64,000 bases of DNA, taken from positions 62,001 to 126,000 of the forward strand of contig NZ_AAXW01000007.1 of the NCBI RefSeq assembly GCF_000169335.1, written 5' to 3'. This document shows positions 56,591-64,000 of this stretch, in pieces. A program made the position numbers and the translations under genes. The notes below the pieces were generated by a model. It had not been told where the DNA came from. It saw only the letters and a list, made by a program, of their open reading frames with translations, and made no database searches. Each line of letters starts with the position of its first letter. Within the stretch, counting starts at the first letter, position 1. Source of the stretch: Crocosphaera chwakensis CCY0110 (lineage in GTDB: Bacteria; Cyanobacteriota; Cyanobacteriia; Cyanobacteriales; Microcystaceae).

Positions 56591-57235
56591 ATGTTACTAG
56601 AGTTAAAACGCTTAGAAATCTCCCCAGGAGAAAGAATCTTATTAAAAGACGTGACTTGGGATGAATTTGAACAAATTTTAGAAGAATTAGGAGAACATCG
56701 AGCAAGCAAAATTGCTTATCATTATAATACTTTAGAAATTATGAATCCGTTACCAGAACATGAAAGCAATAAAGAAACTATTAGTGATTTAATTAAAATA
56801 CTTTTAGAAGCGTTAGACATTGAATTTTATCCATTAGGTTCAACGACATTTAAAAATAAATTGATGCAGCAAGGAATTGAACCTGATAATTGTTTTTATA
56901 TTGAAAATGAAGCCAAAATAAGAGGAAAAGATCGGTTAGATTTAACGATTGATCCCCCTCCTGATCTTGCTTTAGAAATTGATGTTACTTCTCGTACTCA
57001 TCGAGAGATTTATAGTTTATTGGGAGTTCCTGAATTATGGCGATTTGAAAACGAAGAATTACAAATTAATGTTTTAGAAAATGGTAATTATAGAGAAGTT
57101 GAATATAGTCCCCATTTCCCTAATTTTCCCCTTAAAAAAGTTATTCCGAAATATTTAAACCAAGTAAAAACAGTGGGACGAAATAAAACAATGAAAGCTT
57201 TTAGAAAATGGATTAATGAACAATTACAATCCTAA
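56591..57235 (+). CDS. Uma2 family (DUF820) putative endonuclease
   Basis: 214 residues of the PD-(D/E)xK-like DUF820 family, which is abundant and often repeated in cyanobacterial genomes. Motifs are YHYNTLEIMNPLPEHE, the acidic DLALEIDVTSRTHREIYSLLGVPELWRF, and FPLKKVIP. The family's cellular role is not established. The gene is monocistronic by position. Confidence 0.82.
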   Translation: MLLELKRLEISPGERILLKDVTWDEFEQILEELGEHRASKIAYHYNTLEIMNPLPEHESNKETISDLIKILLEALDIEFYPLGSTTFKNKLMQQGIEPDNCFYIENEAKIRGKDRLDLTIDPPPDLALEIDVTSRTHREIYSLLGVPELWRFENEELQINVLENGNYREVEYSPHFPNFPLKKVIPKYLNQVKTVGRNKTMKAFRKWINEQLQS

Positions 57236-57260
57236 TAACTTCAGTTAGAAGTTTGTGTTT

Positions 57261-57290
57261 CATAACTGATAACTGTTCACTGTTCACTAA
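57261..57290. repeat. Dispersed intergenic repeat copy
   Basis: CATAACTGATAACTGTTCACTGTTCACT-type sequence; it is the reverse-orientation form of the GTTATCAGT repeat seen at 11704, 22908 and 31981. It runs into the 3' end of ispE. Confidence 0.4.
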
Positions 57291-58227
57291 TAATTGAAAT
57301 GCCACTGCTAGATAACTGAGTAACCCAAAATTCTAAACTAGGATCTTCAATCTTTTGTCTAGCTGTTTTTTTGATAGTTTCTGCTTCCGTTTGAGACTGA
57401 CATAAAGTAAATACAGTAGGACCCGATCCTGACATCATGGTACCTAAACCGCCTGCTTGTTTTAAAACCTCTTTTAATTGAGCAACTTGGGGATATTCAG
57501 GTAAGACAACTTTTTCTAAATCATTTTGTAATAATTCTCCTATTTTTTTTCCATCTTTATCACTAATAGCTTGTACAAACGATCCAGAATGAAGTTGAGA
57601 CGTTCGAGACTGAATTCCTGCTATATCATTAATATAAGTATGGCCAAATTGTTGCTTATAAGTTTGATAAGCCCAAGGGGTTGAAACAGCAAGATTATTA
57701 TATTTAGCAAGAACAACCCATAAATTGTCTAAATCTTGAATCGGATCTAATTTTTCCCCTCTTCCAGTAGCGATCGCAGTTCCTCCTCGCACACAAAAAG
57801 GAACATCTGAGCCTAATTTTTCTCCTAACTGTTGTAACTGGGGTATGGTTAACCCTAATTCCCATAATAAATTTAAGCCTAATAAAACTGCAGCCCCATC
57901 CGTTGAGCCACCAGCTAATCCGGCAGCCACAGGAATTTGCTTATCAATGGTAATATCAACACCGCCATAATTAGCAAACCGTTCGGGAAATTGATCCACC
58001 ATTAATTGAGCAGCGTGATAAGCAATATTGGTCTGATCGAGAGGAACTAAAGGATGATTACAATGTAAATTAATAGCTTGAGTTCCATTAGAACGAATTT
58101 CAATGCGATCGCTCAAAATAATACTTTGTAAAATCATCACTAACTCGTGATAACCATCGGGGCGATCGCCGATAATTTCTAGATATAAATTAATTTTAGC
58201 AGGGGCAATTAATTGATAGGTTCGCAT
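57277..58227 (-). CDS. ispE: 4-diphosphocytidyl-2-C-methyl-D-erythritol kinase
   Basis: GHMP kinase of the MEP isoprenoid pathway, phosphorylating the 2-hydroxyl of CDP-ME. About 316 residues from the ATG at 58227 (MRTYQLIAPAKINLYLEI). The ATP-binding motif PVAAGLAGGSTDGAAVLLGLN is clear, as is GTMMSGSGPTVF near the C-terminus. A TTG two codons upstream is unlikely to be used. It feeds carotenoid and phytol synthesis. Confidence 0.94.
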   Translation of the reverse strand: MRTYQLIAPAKINLYLEIIGDRPDGYHELVMILQSIILSDRIEIRSNGTQAINLHCNHPLVPLDQTNIAYHAAQLMVDQFPERFANYGGVDITIDKQIPVAAGLAGGSTDGAAVLLGLNLLWELGLTIPQLQQLGEKLGSDVPFCVRGGTAIATGRGEKLDPIQDLDNLWVVLAKYNNLAVSTPWAYQTYKQQFGHTYINDIAGIQSRTSQLHSGSFVQAISDKDGKKIGELLQNDLEKVVLPEYPQVAQLKEVLKQAGGLGTMMSGSGPTVFTLCQSQTEAETIKKTARQKIEDPSLEFWVTQLSSSGISIISEQ

Positions 58228-58290
58228 TTTCAATTCCTGGGATATTGAATCATTTTAACGTTTGTGGGATAGCACTAAAAAAAGCAAAAA

Positions 58291-58316
58291 ACTTCTGACT
58301 TCTAACTTCTGACTTC
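58291..58316. repeat. Short tandem repeat between the ankyrin gene and ispE
   Basis: ACTTCTGACTTCTA followed by ACTTCTGACTTC, a near-perfect tandem duplication in the intergenic gap. Confidence 0.5.
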
Positions 58317-58317
58317 A

Positions 58318-59586
58318 TCAACTAGCTCCTGCCTTTTTTAACAATTCAATGACATCAGGATAATTATTATATTGGGCTAAGGACAAAGCTGTATAACCGC
58401 TATTATTTTTTTCATCTAAATTAACATTTTCTGCTTCTAATAAGACCTTAACCACATCCACATAACCACGATGAGATCCCCACATTAAAGCCGTTGCACC
58501 GGTTTGATCTTTTAAGTCCACATCAGCCCCGGTTTGAAGTAATAAATGTACTAGAGTAAGATTACCTTCATCGGCTGCCTTCATTAGTCCGGTGCGTCCA
58601 TTAGGAAGCCTGGTATTGGGATCGGCTCCACCATTCAATAAAGTGTGAATAATGGCTAGATTACCGTTAGCGATCGCTAACGTTAAGGGGGTTTCGCCGT
58701 AATTTTTTCGATTAGGATCAGCACCGTATTGTAGTAATTCTTGCACAATTTCGCTATGCCCCTGCACTACAGCTAAAATGAGCGGGGTATCTCCGAATTG
58801 ATTGGCTAAATGAACATTAGCCCCTCCTGCCAATAATGCCCGTACAGCCTCTAAATGCCCTTCTACGGTGGCATAATGCAAAGGAGTCTCTCCCTCCTCA
58901 TCTCTTTGATTAACAGCTTCTCCCGCAGCTAGTAAGGCTTGAATGATGGCTGTTTGACCCTCAGAAGCAGCTAAGGATAATAAAGTTTCTCCTTCATTAT
59001 CGGGGATGTTGATGTCCGTCTCAGAGGTTAATAAAGCTCGAAAGACTCTTAAACTACCACAACGAATGGCAAACACCAAAGCTTGTCGATGGGTTAGTTC
59101 GCTTTTTGTATTGGGAAGTAAGTCAATGACTTCGGGATGATCTCCTTTGATGGCCAATTTTAAAGCCGTATCACCCTGTTTATTTCGGTGATAAACATTA
59201 ACTCCAGCAGCAATGAGATGGGTGACAATCTCTTTATGTCCTTTATAGGCAGCAATCATCAAGGCTGTGTTGCCATCATCATTGGTTTGGTTAATTTGTG
59301 CTTGAGCTATGATTAAATCTTGGACAATTTCAACCCGATTAGCAGCCACAGCAAACATTAAGGCGGTTAAGCCAGAGAAGGGTCGTTGTTGATTAACGTT
59401 TGCCCCTGCCAATAATAAGCACTGTACAACCTCTCGATGTCCCCGTTGGGACGCATACATCAAGGCACTGGTATTTTGTAAATCGGTACCATTTACGTGC
59501 GCTCCTTGTGCTAATAAGGTTTCTACGGTTTGACAGTCTCCTTGTCGGGCTGCGTTAACCAATTGGAAATCAAGCGGTGAAACCAT
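58318..59586 (-). CDS. Ankyrin repeat protein
   Basis: 422 residues made almost wholly of about 12 ankyrin repeats, each with the G-x-TPLH/ALM...A...GH..IV..LL..GA pattern (for example GNTALMIAAYKGHKEIVTHLIAAGVNV). No signal peptide or other domain. It is a protein-binding scaffold of unknown partner, divergent from the Psb35-like gene. Confidence 0.9.
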   Translation of the reverse strand: MVSPLDFQLVNAARQGDCQTVETLLAQGAHVNGTDLQNTSALMYASQRGHREVVQCLLLAGANVNQQRPFSGLTALMFAVAANRVEIVQDLIIAQAQINQTNDDGNTALMIAAYKGHKEIVTHLIAAGVNVYHRNKQGDTALKLAIKGDHPEVIDLLPNTKSELTHRQALVFAIRCGSLRVFRALLTSETDINIPDNEGETLLSLAASEGQTAIIQALLAAGEAVNQRDEEGETPLHYATVEGHLEAVRALLAGGANVHLANQFGDTPLILAVVQGHSEIVQELLQYGADPNRKNYGETPLTLAIANGNLAIIHTLLNGGADPNTRLPNGRTGLMKAADEGNLTLVHLLLQTGADVDLKDQTGATALMWGSHRGYVDVVKVLLEAENVNLDEKNNSGYTALSLAQYNNYPDVIELLKKAGAS

Positions 59587-59652
59587 ACAACCCTTTCCTA
59601 AGAATCTACCTTTATTATGATCGGCTCAGGGCATTCTAGGTCAATGGGTTAA

Positions 59653-59692
59653 GTCAGTGAACCGTGATCACTGACCAGTAATCACTGATTCT
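59653..59692. repeat. Dispersed intergenic repeat copy
   Basis: GTCAGTGAACCGTGATCACTGACCAGTAATCACTGA-type sequence related to the copy at 22908-22980. Confidence 0.4.
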
Positions 59693-59795
59693 GATGTCGT
59701 GAAAACCGTACATAGAATAGGTTGATAACTTTTGCAATATTTTGTTACATTTATTTACATAAGTTAAAAATAAGTTTGTAAAGGAGAAAAAATTT

Positions 59796-60023
59796 ATGTT
59801 AACTCTTGTTATTTCCTTATTAATTGTCGGTTGGGTCGCTGCTGCTGTAATCGGTACACAAGCTTACTTTCGCGGTGAGCAAACCAAAACCATTCACGAA
59901 AGAAACTGGAACTCTGAGTCCTTTGAGAAAGTAGCCAAATCAGTAACTGGGAAAGAGGTAGATAGCGATCGCGTTCCTGCCTTTGAAATAGATGCTTATG
60001 GAAGCAATAACCTAGCTCAATAG
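59796..60023 (+). CDS. psb35: Psb35-like photosystem II assembly protein
   Basis: 75 residues with one N-terminal transmembrane helix (LVISLLIVGWVAAAVIGTQAYF) followed by a soluble tail RGEQTKTIHERNWNSESFEK. This matches my recollection of Synechocystis Psb35 (Ssl2148), which stabilises the CP47 assembly module and its high-light-inducible proteins. AAAGGAG precedes the ATG, and a strong terminator follows. The gene name rests on memory of the sequence pattern. Confidence 0.65.
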   Translation: MLTLVISLLIVGWVAAAVIGTQAYFRGEQTKTIHERNWNSESFEKVAKSVTGKEVDSDRVPAFEIDAYGSNNLAQ

Positions 60024-60350
60024 ATAATTCTAGGGTTGACTCCCCCTTTTGACCCCCTAAACCCCATTACTTACATCAAAAATAAGTTATCTGACCTTAA
60101 CTTTTACTTAAACTTATAAATTAAGGTCAGAATTTTTGTTTTTGGGGCGGTGCTTTGGTAAACTCAGATAGAAACTTTGTTAAAGAAAATGTAACAATGT
60201 AATATTTTACTATTCATAGTAAGCTTTGATATAGTAAATCATTTTATAGATCGACCCCTAATCGAGGTATTAATAAATGGTACTGTAGATTAGGTCAATT
60301 TAGATTATCCTAAATTCTTGAACTCAAATAATTAACCCCCGCCAATTAAA
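60024..60350 (+). other. Intergenic region psb35-ftsZ
   Basis: 327 nt holding the psb35 terminator at 60090-60131. After it comes the presumed ftsZ leader, AT-rich with no clear operator. Confidence 0.5.
60090..60131 (+). terminator. Terminator after psb35
   Basis: Perfect 11-bp arms TCTGACCTTAA / TTAAGGTCAGA with a 20-nt loop, followed by ATTTTTGTTTTT. Confidence 0.75.
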
Positions 60351-61610
60351 ATGATTCTTAGTGATAAGCTAACTCTTAATCATTCCAGCCTCAATAACAC
60401 CGAATCTACGGAAACATCCAGTGCTGTCGATAGTTATCAGCGACAAAATAGCACTGCCCCTTTTTCCCAAATGAACGAACCTCCAGAAAATCCTGGAGAA
60501 GACAGTAGGAGAAATGTAATTGTGCCAAATAACATTGCGAGAATCAAAGTCATAGGGGTTGGTGGTGGCGGATGTAATGCGGTTGATCGCATGATCGAAA
60601 GTGCCTTAATGGGGGTTGAGTTTTGGACAATGAACACTGACGCTCAAGCCCTAACCCAATCCTCTGCCCCTCATCGTTTACAAATCGGCAGAAAGTTAAC
60701 TAAGGGTTTGGGGGCTGGTGGTAATCCCAATATTGGCAAAGAGGCTGCTGTAGAGTCCCGCGATGAAATCGCTGAAGCCCTTGAAGATACGGATTTAGTC
60801 TTTATCACTGCTGGTATGGGTGGAGGCACAGGAACTGGTGCTGCTGCTATTGTGGCTGAGATTGCTAAAGAAAAGGGCTGTTTAACTGTTGGTGTGGTGA
60901 CTCGTCCCTTTACCTTTGAAGGGCGACGGCGTATGGTACAAGCCGGTCAAGGGATTAGTGATCTACAAAATAACGTCGATACCCTAATCGTTATTCCCAA
61001 TAACCAATTATTACAGGTTATTTCTCCAGAAACTCCTTTAAAAGAAGCTTTTCTTGCTGCTGATAATGTTTTACGACAAGGGGTTCAGGGCATTTCCGAC
61101 ATTATTACCATTCCTGGTTTAGTGAATGTAGACTTTGCTGATGTTCGCGCTGTTATGGCTGATGCTGGTTCGGCGTTGATGGGGATTGGTGTGGGTTCTG
61201 GTAAATCTCGCGCCAATGATGCTGCTTCGTTGGCTATTTCTTCGCCCTTATTAGAACATTCAATTCAAGGGGCAAAAGGAGTGGTGTTTAATATTACGGG
61301 TGGTAGTGATCTGAGTTTACATGAGGTGAATACTGCAGCCGAAACGATTTATGAAGTGGTTGATCCTGATGCCAATATTATTTTTGGTGCAGTGATTGAT
61401 GAACGAGTTCAAGGAGAAGTCATCGTTACAGTGATTGCGACTGGGTTTAGTGCTGAAGCTGAAAACACCCCGAATAATCAGACAACCTCAACTCCTACCC
61501 GTAATGTTTCGACTCCTAATCCCCCGAAAAAAGAAGAAGCACCACCCCCTAAGCCCACTGGATTAGATATTCCACCTTTTTTGCAGGATCGACGTTTTCC
61601 TCGCGGATAA
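60351..61610 (+). CDS. ftsZ: Cell division protein FtsZ
   Basis: Tubulin-like GTPase that forms the division ring. 419 residues. A 60-residue disordered N-terminal extension, usual in cyanobacterial FtsZ, precedes RIKVIGVGGGGCNAVDRMI. The tubulin signature GMGGGTGTGAA, the T7 loop NVDFADVRAVM, a Pro/Thr-rich linker and the C-terminal partner-binding peptide GLDIPPFLQDRR follow. A strong hairpin follows the stop. Confidence 0.98.
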   Translation: MILSDKLTLNHSSLNNTESTETSSAVDSYQRQNSTAPFSQMNEPPENPGEDSRRNVIVPNNIARIKVIGVGGGGCNAVDRMIESALMGVEFWTMNTDAQALTQSSAPHRLQIGRKLTKGLGAGGNPNIGKEAAVESRDEIAEALEDTDLVFITAGMGGGTGTGAAAIVAEIAKEKGCLTVGVVTRPFTFEGRRRMVQAGQGISDLQNNVDTLIVIPNNQLLQVISPETPLKEAFLAADNVLRQGVQGISDIITIPGLVNVDFADVRAVMADAGSALMGIGVGSGKSRANDAASLAISSPLLEHSIQGAKGVVFNITGGSDLSLHEVNTAAETIYEVVDPDANIIFGAVIDERVQGEVIVTVIATGFSAEAENTPNNQTTSTPTRNVSTPNPPKKEEAPPPKPTGLDIPPFLQDRRFPRG

Positions 61611-61639
61611 ACCAACAATTGAAATGCGATAATAACGAG

Positions 61640-61665
61640 TAGGGGTCAACAACCGTTGACCCCTA
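61640..61665 (+). terminator. Hairpin after ftsZ
   Basis: 11-bp arms TAGGGGTCAAC / GTTGACCCCTA with a 4-nt loop. The T-run is weak. Confidence 0.6.
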
Positions 61666-61754
61666 TTAAGTGAATTAGTGTGTATTATTATGAATAATTT
61701 TGAGACTTAATTATTAAATATTAATGTTTAAATGACTAATGAAACTTAATTTCT

Positions 61755-62639
61755 ATGAAAATTGTTAATATAACCTATCCAAAAATTAACATTGAATTAT
61801 CACTTCAAGAATTAACAATATTGAAACATATTATTAATGAAGTTTATAATGCTTTAGACGAATTTGAATTTGAAATACGAGTCGGTTTAAGTTTCAGACA
61901 AGCTGGAAGTTTTTTAAATTCTTTTACTCAAGAGTTAGATCATGAATGTGACAAGTTTATTTTAGTTAACTTGTCATTGTCAGAAATTTCTGTATTAAAT
62001 AACTTGTTTAATGAAGTTTGCTATGGAATAAAAATACAAGATTTTAAGAAAAAAATAGGACTAAATAAAGAAGAAGCAAAGCAATATTTGGCGTTAGTTA
62101 ATCAAGCTATTAAAGAAATGGATTTGATTGGCCAAGAAAGAAAACAGTTGAAAATGCCCTCACCGTCTGACTTTAGAGAAGTTAATCATAAATGTTCTCT
62201 TGAAGCTGAAGGATATAAAGTCACTTTTTACTTTAAAAAATTGATGCAAGATATTAATAATATAGGATTATTTATTGTTTTAAATTTTACCTCTTTTAAT
62301 GATGTTGAATTAACTATAAGTTCTCTTCCAAAGCCAATCACTATAGAAAAAATAGAGAAATTTATCAACAATTTGGAAAACTATCTTAAATTGTCACAAA
62401 ACGATTTAAACAATCCTTTTCAAATTTTTCAAAGTAATATTTTTCAAGTTCAGGCTCTCGGAAAAAGTATTATTAACGATAATAAAAAATATGTGATTTT
62501 GAATTTTATGATTAGTTTAGCACCAGCTAGAGGTAATATCATAAAACCTTCTATGGGCGTACAAGCACCTGTTATGTTTAAAAATGTTAAAAACTTCATA
62601 TCATCAATGCAAAAAGTGATAATCGATATCAAAAATTAA
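61755..62639 (+). CDS. Hypothetical protein with internal N-terminal duplication
   Basis: 294 residues, unrecognised. The first 115 residues contain two similar units: LSLQELTILKHIINEVYNAL with GLSFRQAGSFLNSF, and LSLSEISVLNNLFNEVCYGI with GLNKEEAKQYLAL. The remainder is a mixed alpha/beta region with regularly spaced hydrophobics (VTFYFKKLMQDINNIGLFIVLNF). No signal peptide or metal-binding motif. No good ribosome binding site precedes the ATG. Flanked by ftsZ and flavodoxin, with no evident link to either. Confidence 0.7.
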   Translation: MKIVNITYPKINIELSLQELTILKHIINEVYNALDEFEFEIRVGLSFRQAGSFLNSFTQELDHECDKFILVNLSLSEISVLNNLFNEVCYGIKIQDFKKKIGLNKEEAKQYLALVNQAIKEMDLIGQERKQLKMPSPSDFREVNHKCSLEAEGYKVTFYFKKLMQDINNIGLFIVLNFTSFNDVELTISSLPKPITIEKIEKFINNLENYLKLSQNDLNNPFQIFQSNIFQVQALGKSIINDNKKYVILNFMISLAPARGNIIKPSMGVQAPVMFKNVKNFISSMQKVIIDIKN

Positions 62640-62961
62640 CAATTAGTTATGTTTACGTAAAAAATTTAGATTTAATTTCTATTTATTTAGAATATTTTAT
62701 GATTTATCTTTATGAATAATTGTAAAATATTGATTATCAAAAATTAATGTTTAGATTATTAGCAATAGCAAAACGATTATCTCTTAAAATGAAAAACTGT
62801 TCAAGTACAATCGATACAGATTTTCTCTAATCAAGTAATTATATTCAATATATAGAGAGGAAATAACTTCGACACTTATTCAATTTTCTTGTTTTTAATA
62901 ACTTGAATCTCGATTCCATCTGTTTGTTTTAAGTATACACAACCTATAAGGAGTCTTGATT
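62640..62961 (+). promoter_or_regulatory. Upstream region of the flavodoxin gene
   Basis: 322 nt, very AT-rich, with AAGGAG (62948-62953) as the ribosome binding site. Flavodoxin genes in cyanobacteria are often iron-repressed through Fur, but I could not pick out a convincing Fur box by eye. Confidence 0.45.
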
Positions 62962-63486
62962 ATGGCTAAAATTGGCATTTTTTACGGAAGTACATCGGGA
63001 ATCACCGAAGAAATTGCCATGACCCTACGGCAAAAATTAGGAGAAGATCAATGCGATATTTATAGTATGGAAGAGGATTTTGACGAGTACGATCAACTCC
63101 TCGATTATGATTATTTATTATTAGGCTGTTCCACTTGGGGAGCCGGAGATGTGCAGAATGATTGGCGTGATCCCCTCTTTGAAATGGAATTGGATAAACC
63201 TGATTTTACTGGCAAAACCATCGCTTTATTTGGTGCAGGAGATCAAGTAGATCACGGAACTGAATTTGTCAGCGCATTAGGTAAAATGTATAATCACTTC
63301 CAAAAATTGGGAGCTACCTTAGTGGGGGAATTTCCCAATGATGGCTATACTTTTCAATATTCTTCAGCCCTATTAAACGATAAATTTGTGGGACTTCCCA
63401 TTGATGAAGTCAACCAAAGCGATCAAACCGAAGGCAGAATTAACCAGTGGGTTGAATCTATCCGTCCTATTTTTTTGAATAACTAA
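62962..63486 (+). CDS. Flavodoxin
   Basis: FMN electron carrier that replaces ferredoxin under iron limitation. 174 residues from the ATG at 62962, preceded by AAGGAG. The phosphate loop is GIFYGSTSGITEEIA. FMN-flanking CSTWGAGDVQNDW and the second aromatic segment LFGAGDQVDHGTEF are present, and the length fits long-chain flavodoxin (isiB or fldA type; the two are not separable here). The usual isiA partner gene is not upstream. Confidence 0.95.
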   Translation: MAKIGIFYGSTSGITEEIAMTLRQKLGEDQCDIYSMEEDFDEYDQLLDYDYLLLGCSTWGAGDVQNDWRDPLFEMELDKPDFTGKTIALFGAGDQVDHGTEFVSALGKMYNHFQKLGATLVGEFPNDGYTFQYSSALLNDKFVGLPIDEVNQSDQTEGRINQWVESIRPIFLNN

Positions 63487-63517
63487 CGGATACTTTGATT
63501 GAAAATCGAGTAAGATG

Positions 63518-63567
63518 GGGACTGAAGAGAGGTTCTTGTAAAGAATTGATTTTCTTGTCCCTTTTTT
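63518..63567 (+). terminator. Terminator after flavodoxin
   Basis: GGGAC...AAGA pairs with TCTTGTCCC, followed by TTTTTT. Confidence 0.5.
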
Positions 63568-63598
63568 AGTGATTTTTTGATTTATTTAATCATAACCT

Positions 63599-64000
63599 GT
63601 GTTATTTAAAGTTCGTTGTCGTCCTGCTTTTGCTGCCTTATTTGTTACTCTTAACCCAGGAGAAAAAATAACCGTCAAAACGGGTTCTCTCGTCAGTATG
63701 GATGGAGAAATAACCGTCAAAACTGGATTTTGTGGAGCTTGGCAATCCGCTTTACTGAGGAAATGTTTTGGGGGAACTGATATTTTTGTTGATTCTTTAA
63801 TTAATGAAACGGCTGAACCTATCACAGTGGTCTTAAGTCAGACAACCACGGGAGACATTGAACGCATTGATTTATCCCAAGGCTCGATTTGTTTACGACC
63901 AGGCGTGTTTTTAGCCTATACTAAAGGAGTTAAAATTGAAAATCGCTGGGCTGGATTTGGGAGTTGGTGGGTTGGAGACGGATTATTTCAAACTCAATTG
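63599..64000 (+). CDS. AIM24 family / TIGR00266 protein (3' partial)
   Basis: A GTG at 63599, right after an in-frame TAA, opens MLFKVRCRPAFAALFVTLNPGEKITVKTGSLVSMDGE. This resembles the conserved N-terminus of AIM24/TIGR00266 proteins (RPxFAxLxVxLxPGExIxxxxGxMVSM). FCGAWQSALLRKCFGGTDIFVD and a beta-rich stretch follow, running off the window end. Function of the bacterial family is poorly known; beta-helical fold. Confidence 0.75.
   Translation, partial: MLFKVRCRPAFAALFVTLNPGEKITVKTGSLVSMDGEITVKTGFCGAWQSALLRKCFGGTDIFVDSLINETAEPITVVLSQTTTGDIERIDLSQGSICLRPGVFLAYTKGVKIENRWAGFGSWWVGDGLFQTQL

Noticed and set aside
126..60000. GCGATCGC octamers as a regulatory signal
   Set aside because: These are HIP1 sites, a general feature of many cyanobacterial genomes, found in coding and non-coding DNA.

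Overview
The window is AT-rich cyanobacterial chromosome. Plastocyanin and cytochrome c6 sit back to back, followed further on by a flavodoxin, a Psb35-like photosystem II assembly protein, FtsZ with the LDIPPFLQ tail, and a PixJ-type phototaxis operon. HIP1 octamers (GCGATCGC) are scattered throughout. The gene set and base composition suggest a unicellular Crocosphaera/Cyanothece-like organism; that placement is inference. No tRNA, rRNA, CRISPR array or intact insertion sequence was seen.

1-9.4 kb: a 5'-truncated membrane-anchored subtilisin-like protease, a decayed ISAs1-type transposase remnant, a two-gene FAD oxidoreductase set followed by glutaminase, convergent mgtE, then ppx. 9.4-17.5 kb: a PEP-CTERM protein, a DUF3747/S-layer-homology protein, a secreted alpha/beta hydrolase, an mrr restriction endonuclease broken by an in-frame TGA, glucokinase and glutamate 5-kinase. 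17.8-23.3 kb: a second subtilase followed by a small stand-alone protein resembling a protease prodomain, an Eda-type aldolase, the petE/petJ divergent pair, a TPR lipoprotein-like protein, ComF and a small conserved protein. 23.4-30.7 kb: an RND exporter, a transaldolase, an O-antigen-ligase-like membrane protein, and prfB, which needs the classical +1 programmed frameshift.

30.7-46.3 kb is all on the minus strand and is dominated by a complete pix phototaxis operon: pixG, pixH, pixI, two PixJ-like photoreceptors and a CheA-type hybrid kinase, with an extra CheW. Downstream on the same strand come a Wza-like export protein and prfB. Both photoreceptors carry a DPCF motif and a canonical Cys-His spaced as in DXCF cyanobacteriochromes. 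Upstream of pixG lies a conserved cyanobacterial gene that one missing base has frameshifted.

46.4-64 kb: moeA, a secreted DUF2252 protein next to an FHA-ABC transporter, aroC, hcp, cysH, a Uma2-family nuclease, ispE, an ankyrin protein, psb35, ftsZ, an internally duplicated unknown protein, flavodoxin and the start of an AIM24-family protein.

Most of the window is ordinary core genome. The points most worth following are a pair of distant hairpins (14049-14096 and 53082-53127) that share a conserved loop but have covarying stems, the double-photoreceptor pix operon, the subtilase plus free prodomain-like pair, the two broken genes, and the palindromes in front of petE/petJ and hcp.
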